Under the pieces are notes generated by a model. It did not search any database, was not told the origin of the DNA, and saw only the letters and a program-made list of their open reading frames with translations. From NCBI GenBank assembly GCA_009775705.1, contig VSQE01000029.1, positions 1 to 30,066 on the forward strand: DNA of 30,066 nt, given 5' to 3'. This document shows, piece after piece, positions 25,416-30,066 of this stretch. The stretch's first letter is position 1. Every line of letters begins with the position of its first letter. The translations under genes and the position numbers were made by a program. The DNA is from Prevotellamassilia sp. GTDB lineage: Bacteria > Bacteroidota > Bacteroidia > Bacteroidales > Bacteroidaceae.

Positions 25416-25721
25416 CTAATCCTCATTTTTAGGAGGATCGGGAGAGACCGTAGGTCCCTTATTAGAAGACTTACATCCTGAAATACATCCTTTCTCACAA
25501 CCTGCCGCACAACCAACCTTGCAAGACTCATGACAATCTCCTCCACTTTTATTAGTTTCCTTACATCCAGAGATACATCCCTCTTTACAAGCACCACCAA
25601 CTCCAACACATGCGACATCGGGAAAATATGTATCATCAGAATCCACGACACCACCAAGAATATCCACATACTCATTCTGTTCTTCATTAAGAACAATCGG
25701 TTTTAATTCCTTCTTTTTCAT
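25416..25721 (-). CDS. Cys-rich CXXX-repeat precursor peptide (RiPP-like)
   Basis: The 101-residue protein has a charged leader (MKKKELKPIVLNEEQNEYVD), then ILGGVVDSDD with a Gly-Gly at 23-24, which could be the leader cleavage site. The C-terminal half has ten Cys: C38, C45, C49, C53, C63, C67, C71, C75, C79 and C83. Nearly all are spaced by three residues (CKEGCISGC, then CHESCKVGCAAGCEKGCISGC). A unit KEGCISGCKETNKSG (46-60) recurs as EKGCISGCKSSNKGP (76-90). The tail is Pro/Ser-rich. It resembles CXXX-repeat targets of radical SAM maturases, and the next gene is such an enzyme. The ATG at 25721 is chosen because an in-frame TTG upstream (25757) lies inside the promoter. Confidence 0.85.
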   Translation of the reverse strand: MKKKELKPIVLNEEQNEYVDILGGVVDSDDTYFPDVACVGVGGACKEGCISGCKETNKSGGDCHESCKVGCAAGCEKGCISGCKSSNKGPTVSPDPPKNED

Positions 25722-25754
25722 AACTTCCACTTTTATGTAGATCAATATTTGGCA

Positions 25755-25786
25755 CAAATATAATTATTTATTTAAAAACGCACAAA
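25755..25786 (-). promoter_or_regulatory. Promoter of the peptide operon
   Basis: On the minus strand TTTG (25783-25786) is followed after exactly 20 bases by TATATTTG (25755-25762). This is a near-perfect Bacteroidota -33/-7 pair and the best promoter in the window. The predicted start near 25748 gives a leader of about 27 bases before the peptide ATG. Confidence 0.85.
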
Positions 25787-25807
25787 CTAATATAATTATT
25801 TATTTAA
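25757..25807. repeat. Two 19-base direct repeats in the peptide operon promoter
   Basis: AATATAATTATTTATTTAA occurs at 25757-25775 and again at 25789-25807, 32 bases apart, about three helical turns. The first copy overlaps the -7 box; the second lies just upstream of the -33 box. The layout suits a paired operator or an AT-rich upstream element. Confidence 0.75.
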
Positions 25808-25818
25808 GCCGTAAATTC

Positions 25819-25901
25819 AGTTTTCAGAACTATTGAAACTCCGCAACCAGCCGGATTTCAGGACACAGGACCCGTTCTCCCGATTTTTACCGGCGAAACA
25901 G
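25819..25901. repeat. Right copy of the 84-base direct repeat (partner at 17002-17085)
   Basis: This copy lies between the peptide operon promoter and the 3' end of the intact GH2 gene. It is the normal downstream flank of GH2. Confidence 0.9.
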
Positions 25902-25927
25902 AGGAGGCGGGGAAAGGACATTCCGTA

Positions 25928-25948
25928 TTTTTACAAGGCGTGAAAAAT
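25928..25948. repeat. Single TTTTTACAAGGCGTGAAAAAT imperfect palindrome unit
   Basis: This unit lies 11 bases downstream of the GH2 stop codon. It matches the three-unit array at 28433-28496 on the other side of the GH2 gene. It could form a weak hairpin for the GH2 transcript. Confidence 0.55.
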
Positions 25949-25959
25949 ACTCTCCCGCA

Positions 25960-28068
25960 CTAAAATCCGGAATGCTCCTTCTCACGCACGGCCGCGGCCC
26001 CTACACGCCGTTTCTCGCCGGCATAGCGCCACGTCATCGTGTCGGTCAGTTCGTTTTCCTGCCGGTCCGTCACCACCGCGCGCAGCACGTTCTCACCGTC
26101 GGCAAGCGTCACACGGTCAAAAACATAATGCACGTCCGTCAGGCCCTTCCGGCAGCCCTCCAGTTCCCGGCCGTTGAGAAACACGCGCGGCCGCCCCACA
26201 TTGCAGTATACGGTGAGCCGCGTGACACGGGTCTCGCGGTCCGCGTTCCGCCGCTCCGTCATGTGCAGCACGGGAGCCTCGCTCCAGTTGGCCTTGTACC
26301 AGTAATAGGCATCCTTCCGCGTCTTCCGGTCAAAGGTGACCAATCCCTTCATGTTACGGGCCGCCACGCCGCCGCGCTTCCACATGGGGCAGGCAAAGTC
26401 GAACATGTTCCACAGATAGGAGGCCACAATATAAGGATGGCGGGCAATGACGCTCCACTGGTATTCGTGCGTCTTCGTCTGGAACTGTTCGGGATAGAAG
26501 TCTCCGGTCCAGTCAAGGGCCTCGCCGGTGAACTCGGTCTGATGTTCCGGATTGGCATCCGCCCCGTATTCCGTCAGCATGAGCGGCAGGTCGGGCCATT
26601 CCTTCTCCAGTCCCTCTATCCAGGGCACAATATCGCCGATGCGCTTCTCGTACCAGCCGAAATAGCGGTTCATGCCCTGGATGTCGGCATTCAGGTTCAC
26701 GGGATGTCCGGCCGTTCCGTAGCCGTTGACCGAGGCCGTATAGCGGTCGGGGTCCTCGCTCTTGGCCAGGTCGTGCAGCGACTGCGTGAGTTGCGCGGTA
26801 TAGGCATGGGGCTGGTACACCTCGTTGTGCAGCCCCCACACATAGATGCTGGGATGGTTGAAGTTCTGGCGGATCAACTCGCGCAACTGGCTGTGGGCGT
26901 TCTCCCACTCCCGGCCCGTCACACGGTTCACGAACGGGATCTCCGCCCACACGATCAGTCCCAGACTGTCGCAGCGCGAATAGAAATAATCCGCCTGCTG
27001 ATAATGGGCCAGCCGCACCGTCGTGGCCCCCACGTCCATGATGGCGGCCAGGTCCTCGTCGTGGTCGGCGCGGCTCAGTGCGCTGCCCTTGCCCCAGCGG
27101 TCCTGATGACGTGTCACGCCGTACATGGGATAGCGCTCCCCGTTCAGGTAGAATCCCTTGCCGGCCCTCACCTCGAAGCGGCGCAGTCCTAACGGCTGCA
27201 CACACTCGTCTACGGTTCTCCCTCCCGTTACAAGGCGGGCCGTCACCCGGTAAAGGTATGGGTCGCGCCGCCCCTGCCACAGGCGGGGCCGCCTTATGCG
27301 GAACTCACTCTCCACACATTGCAGGCCCTGGGCGGAGAGAATGACCTCACGGCGTTCCGTAGCCACCGGCCGCCCCTCGGCATCGCTCACACACGTTTCG
27401 AGCAGGGCCGGAACAGGACGCATGGTCCCGTTCGAGAGTTTCACGCGCACCTTCACTTCGGCACCGCTCCGCGACACGTTGTGCTGCGTGATATACATGC
27501 CGGACGAGGCGCAGTCCGTCACCGCGATATGGCACGGCTCCGCCACAATGAGCCACACGGGGCGGTAGATGCCGCCATACACTCCGAACAGCTGGTGGTT
27601 CACGGGGATGACATCGGGCCGCGCACTGTTGTCGGCCTTCACCACCACCTCGTTCCGCGCGCCGGCCCTCAGTTCCTTCCCTATCTCACAGGCAAAAGCC
27701 GAATAGCCGCCGCGGTGGCTGCCCGTCAGACGGCCGTTCACGTAGACCTCGGCACAGGCTCCCACTCCCTCGAAACGCAGGAACACGCGCTTGTCCTTCC
27801 ACGCGGCCGGCACCTCGAACGTCTTGCGGTAATAGGCCACTCCCTCATAGAAACTGTTGACGTTGCGCTGCATGTCGTGTGCATTCCACGTATGCGGCAC
27901 CCTCACGCTGTCCCAGCGCCCGTTCCAGGCGGCAGCCGTCTGCATGGCATCGGCGGCGGCCGGCATCTTGCGGAATACCCATCCGTCGCAAAAGTCCAAC
28001 ACTTCGCGGGCCGCCATCGTGCTCCGGCCCGCCAACAGGAAAAGCAACAGAAATATCTTTGTCTTCAT
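25960..28068 (-). CDS. GH2-family glycoside hydrolase (beta-galactosidase-like)
   Basis: The 702-residue protein has an N-terminal signal (MKTKIFLLLFLLAGRSTMAA), so it is exported, probably to the periplasm. The GH2 order is present: a sugar-binding jelly-roll (about 25-175, with YYRKTFEVP and VYVNGRLTGSHRGGYSAF), an Ig-like domain (about 180-295), and a TIM barrel from about 300. Catalytic residues appear to be acid/base E416 in WGLHNEVYQP and nucleophile E500 in LMLTEYGADA. It is shorter than LacZ and could be a beta-galactosidase, beta-glucuronidase or other GH2 activity. It sits next to a glycosyltransferase-bearing peptide operon and has a decayed 5' copy at the operon's far end, so it may once have been part of it. 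It is GC-richer than that operon. Confidence 0.93.
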   Translation of the reverse strand: MKTKIFLLLFLLAGRSTMAAREVLDFCDGWVFRKMPAAADAMQTAAAWNGRWDSVRVPHTWNAHDMQRNVNSFYEGVAYYRKTFEVPAAWKDKRVFLRFEGVGACAEVYVNGRLTGSHRGGYSAFACEIGKELRAGARNEVVVKADNSARPDVIPVNHQLFGVYGGIYRPVWLIVAEPCHIAVTDCASSGMYITQHNVSRSGAEVKVRVKLSNGTMRPVPALLETCVSDAEGRPVATERREVILSAQGLQCVESEFRIRRPRLWQGRRDPYLYRVTARLVTGGRTVDECVQPLGLRRFEVRAGKGFYLNGERYPMYGVTRHQDRWGKGSALSRADHDEDLAAIMDVGATTVRLAHYQQADYFYSRCDSLGLIVWAEIPFVNRVTGREWENAHSQLRELIRQNFNHPSIYVWGLHNEVYQPHAYTAQLTQSLHDLAKSEDPDRYTASVNGYGTAGHPVNLNADIQGMNRYFGWYEKRIGDIVPWIEGLEKEWPDLPLMLTEYGADANPEHQTEFTGEALDWTGDFYPEQFQTKTHEYQWSVIARHPYIVASYLWNMFDFACPMWKRGGVAARNMKGLVTFDRKTRKDAYYWYKANWSEAPVLHMTERRNADRETRVTRLTVYCNVGRPRVFLNGRELEGCRKGLTDVHYVFDRVTLADGENVLRAVVTDRQENELTDTMTWRYAGEKRRVGAAAVREKEHSGF

Positions 28069-28086
28069 GGTTTATAATAATATTAC

Positions 28087-28347
28087 TTCATATCATCGTT
28101 TTTTTAGACTTCCCTCGGTTCTCTCGACTTCTGCTTTCAGCTTGCCGAACGATACCTGAACATAACGGGAAGTGGAAATACGATAATAACCGTTTGCCAC
28201 GGCATAGCTCTTGCAGTTGAAACGGACCGGTGCGAACTACCGCTTTTCCCATCGTAGGTACGCGCGTCTTCCGAGATTAGACGCAACCAAGCATCGAAAG
28301 CCGTTGCAGTATCTCGAATACCGCCTTACCCTGCAAGGTGGCGGCAA
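28087..28347 (-). pseudogene. Internally deleted remnant of the outer-membrane barrel gene
   Basis: The minus strand joins two distant parts of the gene at 21509-23875. The first part (about 28240-28347) reads ATLQGKAVFEILQRLSML, matching STLQGKTAFEILQRLPML in the plug, and then meets stops. The second part (about 28087-28232) reads APVRFNCKSYAVANGYYRIS, then TSRYVQVSFGKLKAEVERTE, matching the intact C-terminus. A 24-base segment is also missing between two GCCGAACG repeats that are present in the intact gene (21569-21576 and 21593-21600). It lies 18 bases upstream of the GH2 gene. Confidence 0.9.
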
Positions 28348-28432
28348 AGATAAAGAAAAGAAATGTAAACGGAACCACCATTCTGTCTTTACTTCTGTCT
28401 TTATTTTCACAAACACGAAACATTGCAGAAAC

Positions 28433-28496
28433 TTTTACAAGGCATGTAAAAGTTTTTACACGCCTTGTAAAAAGAATTACATGCCTTGTAAAAATT
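28433..28496. repeat. Array of three alternating TTTACAAGGCRTGTAAA palindrome units
   Basis: Units lie at 28433-28451, 28453-28473 and 28475-28496. Each is an imperfect palindrome with TTTACA/TGTAAA ends and an AGGC-type core. Unit 1 is inverted relative to units 2 and 3, so unit 1 can pair with either: a near-perfect 18-bp hairpin with unit 2, or a longer-looped one with unit 3. A fourth copy lies at 25928-25948. Confidence 0.8.
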
Positions 28497-28499
28497 CCA

Positions 28500-28757
28500 C
28501 ATGTATTTTCCTGATTTCGGTTGGCTGTCCGCGGAATGCCCCCGCAGAAAGTTGATCCGGTTCAGGTTATGCATTGCCTGAGACTACATCCCGACAGTCA
28601 GCCCCAGCAAGGGATAACCGGGAAGTGACCTGTGAATATCATCCGGATACCGGAAAATCGTCAGTAAATAAAACGGCGGAAAAACAAATGAAAGTCCTGA
28701 AAGAAAACGGACAATGAAAAAAGAAGGGCCGCCGTCCGCGGTTTCAAAAAAAGTTAT
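28500..28757. other. Gene-free stretch with a possible structured element
   Basis: No coding sequence is supported here. Between 28520 and 28610 several short complementary pairs can be nested: GGCTGTC with GACAG, GCGG with CCGC, and TCAGG (28563-28567) with CCTGA (28578-28582). Together they could give a closing stem with two inner hairpins. The motif set does not match a riboswitch, tRNA or SRP RNA that I can name. The remainder to 28757 shows nothing further. Confidence 0.3.
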
Positions 28758-28765
28758 TAAATTTG
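28758..28765 (+). promoter_or_regulatory. Promoter -7 box of efp
   Basis: TAAATTTG fits TAnnTTTG and lies 54 bases before the efp ATG. No clear TTTG was found at the -33 distance. Confidence 0.5.
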
Positions 28766-28819
28766 CGGCGGATTTTTCACACTGCTACAGACAACAATAC
28801 AATAAAAATAATATCTGAA

Positions 28820-29386
28820 ATGATCAAATCACAAGACATCAAGAAAGGCACTTGCATCCGCTTGGACGGCAAGCTCTATTTCTGCATCGACTTTCTGCAC
28901 GTGAAACCGGGAAAAGGCAACACCATCATGCGTACCACCCTGAAGGACGTGGTGAACGGCCGTGTGCTCGAAAAACGCTTCAACATTGGCGAAGCCCTTG
29001 AAGACGTCCGCGTAGAACGCCGTCCCTACCAGTTCCTCTACATGGAGGGCACCGACTATATCTTCATGAATCAGGAGACCTTTGACCAGATTCCCATTGC
29101 CAAAGACCTGATCACCGGAGTAGACTTCATGAAAGAAGGCGACGTGGTGGAAGTGGTTAGCGATGCCTCGACCGAGACGATCCTCTACGCCGAGATGCCC
29201 ATCAAGACCCGCCTGCGCATCCAGTACACCGAGCCGGGCCTGAAAGGCGACACCGCCACCAACACCCTGAAACCCGCCACGGTAGAGACCGGTGCCGAAG
29301 TTCGCGTTCCCCTCTTCATCAACGAGGGCGAACTGATCGAAGTGGACACCCGCGACGGTTCCTACGTCAACCGCGTGAAGGAATAA
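28820..29386 (+). CDS. efp: Translation elongation factor P
   Basis: The 188-residue protein relieves ribosome stalling at polyproline stretches by binding between the P and E sites. All three beta-barrel domains are present. The KOW-like N-terminal domain carries the loop LHVKPGKGNTIMRTT, with K32 as the tip residue that is modified in many species. The central OB domain includes YQFLYMEGTDYIFMNQETFD. The C-terminal domain has the signature KTRLRIQYTEPGLKGDTATN and ends GELIEVDTRDGSYVNRVKE. The ATG at 28820 gives MIKSQDIKKG, the normal family start; an in-frame upstream extension is not needed. It is monocistronic, with a terminator downstream. Which lysine-modifying enzyme, if any, is used cannot be seen here. 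Confidence 0.97.
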   Translation: MIKSQDIKKGTCIRLDGKLYFCIDFLHVKPGKGNTIMRTTLKDVVNGRVLEKRFNIGEALEDVRVERRPYQFLYMEGTDYIFMNQETFDQIPIAKDLITGVDFMKEGDVVEVVSDASTETILYAEMPIKTRLRIQYTEPGLKGDTATNTLKPATVETGAEVRVPLFINEGELIEVDTRDGSYVNRVKE

Positions 29387-29440
29387 AAAAAGACCAGACA
29401 CAGCCGGCAGGAACACACTCCGTGTTTCGGGCACAAGGCA

Positions 29441-29486
29441 AGAGAGGGAAAATTTCCGAGAAAGGAAGTTTTCTCTCTCTTTTTTC
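29441..29486 (+). terminator. Intrinsic terminator of efp
   Basis: AGAGAGGGAAAA (29441-29452) pairs with TTTTCTCTCTCT (29469-29480), one pair being G-U. Inner TTTCC and GGAA extend the stem, and a T-run follows. Confidence 0.8.
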
Positions 29487-29511
29487 TCTCCCCACAAACA
29501 ACGGGACAGCC

Positions 29512-30066
29512 TCAACGAAGCCTGTTGGCCCGATAGTGAGGCGTGACGAAACAGTTGAAATAAATCATGGAGACGATGCAGAGCATCCCTCCCGCCCAAT
29601 AGACGGCGGCAAAGGAATACCGCTCGGCAATGAAGCCGCTCAGCAGAATGCCCAGTCCGATACCCGTGTCCCACGAGGTGAGATAGGTGCTGGTGGCCGT
29701 AGCGCGTAGATTGTGGGGAGCCAGATTGATATACAGGGAATTATAGGCCGGAAACATGATGCCGAACCCCACTCCCTGCATCACGGGCACAAGGAGAAAA
29801 AGCGCCCGCGCCGCCTCGGCATGAGGCACGGCGATGCGCGAACAGGCAGCCAGCAGCAGAAAAGCCGCCACCACCAGATAGAAGCCGTAATGAATGCACT
29901 CGGTGACATAGCCGCGGTCCACGTATCTACCGGAAAAGATGCGGGAAACTCCCATGCCGGCGGCCAGCAGCACAAAGAACAGTCCCGGCTGGATGTCGAG
30001 GGAAATCTCACGCACGTACATCGCAATGAAATTGGTGGTGGCGCCGTAGGGAATGGAAATCAGCAA
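29512..30066 (-). CDS. Major facilitator superfamily transporter, C-terminal fragment
   Basis: The gene enters from the right edge, so its start is outside; 184 residues up to the stop at 29512 are present. They contain about six hydrophobic segments. The MFS inter-helix motif VSRIFSGRYVDRGYV is seen near the beginning, GVGFGIMFPAYNSLYINLAP with LRATATSTYL in the middle, and DTGIGLGILLSGFIAERYSF close to the end. This layout matches the C-terminal half of 12-helix drug/sugar-type MFS exporters or permeases. The substrate cannot be predicted. It is convergent with efp, with the efp terminator between them. Confidence 0.85.
   Translation of the reverse strand: MLISIPYGATTNFIAMYVREISLDIQPGLFFVLLAAGMGVSRIFSGRYVDRGYVTECIHYGFYLVVAAFLLLAACSRIAVPHAEAARALFLLVPVMQGVGFGIMFPAYNSLYINLAPHNLRATATSTYLTSWDTGIGLGILLSGFIAERYSFAAVYWAGGMLCIVSMIYFNCFVTPHYRANRLR

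Noticed and set aside
17180..25721. Capsule or LPS biosynthesis cluster
   Set aside because: Three glycosyltransferases would allow it, but there is no flippase, polymerase, nucleotide-sugar enzyme or initiating transferase, and the operon begins with a Cys-repeat peptide and a radical SAM maturase.
25722..25757. Longer version of the precursor peptide starting at TTG 25757
   Set aside because: The start would lie inside the -7 box, upstream of the predicted transcription start, and the added residues are not leader-like.
17002..25901. The 84-base direct repeats as attachment sites of a mobile element
   Set aside because: They are the 3' flanks of two GH2 copies, the left one adjoining a GH2 remnant, which explains them by gene duplication; no integrase or transposase lies between them.
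28520..28640. Thiamine (TPP) riboswitch
   Set aside because: CTGAGA and AACCTGA-like words occur, but on opposite strands and in the wrong order, and the downstream gene is efp rather than a thiamine gene.

Overview
The window reads as a chromosomal piece of a Bacteroidota, most likely a GC-rich member of the Bacteroidales. Supporting signs are promoters of the Bacteroides type (a TAnnTTTG -7 box, sometimes with a TTTG-like -33 box), a SprE/PorW-type TPR lipoprotein, a PF14905-type outer-membrane barrel, a type I asparaginase and pyruvate formate-lyase with its activase. Species cannot be fixed from this sequence alone.

Layout. (1) 1-2478, minus strand: the start of a Kef-type antiporter, peptidase T, an NAD(P)H:FMN reductase and a thioredoxin. 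(2) 2646-5835, plus strand: a translationally coupled operon of L-asparaginase I, a cobalamin/iron-siderophore type binding lipoprotein and a BtuC/FecCD permease, without an ATPase. (3) 6228-8148: O-acetylhomoserine sulfhydrylase and an Lrp/AsnC regulator, transcribed divergently from back-to-back promoters. (4) 8234-13740, plus strand: aroA, a small Cys-bearing membrane protein, a ZnuB-like metal permease and the SprE/PorW-like lipoprotein, closed by a strong terminator. (5) 13831-16900, minus strand: pflA and pflB. (6) 17180-25721, minus strand, visibly AT-richer: a compact seven-gene operon. (7) 25960-28068: a GH2 glycosidase. (8) 28087-28819: a decayed barrel-gene remnant, an array of short inverted repeats and a gene-free stretch. 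(9) 28820 to the end: efp and the end of an MFS transporter gene.

The most interesting part is region 6, which looks like a ribosomally made, post-translationally modified peptide (RiPP) system. In transcription order it encodes a 101-residue precursor whose C-terminal half is Cys-x3-Cys repeats, a radical-SAM/SPASM maturase, a plug-plus-barrel outer-membrane protein, a LanC-like protein without the usual zinc cysteines, a GT-A glycosyltransferase, a GT-B glycosyltransferase fused to a second LanC-like segment, and a second GT-A glycosyltransferase. Genes are coupled by overlaps or gaps of about 30 bases or less, under a near-consensus promoter. The inferred product is a radical-SAM-modified and possibly glycosylated Cys-rich peptide. 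No dedicated exporter, leader peptidase or immunity gene is seen.

Regions 6-8 also carry a record of duplication. An internally deleted copy of the GH2 gene and its 3' flank lies at 17002-17262, and an internally deleted copy of the outer-membrane gene lies at 28087-28347. Each remnant sits at the opposite end from its intact partner, which suggests a tandem duplication followed by complementary loss. One junction supplies the last 26 codons of the final glycosyltransferase gene by out-of-frame read-through into GH2-derived DNA.
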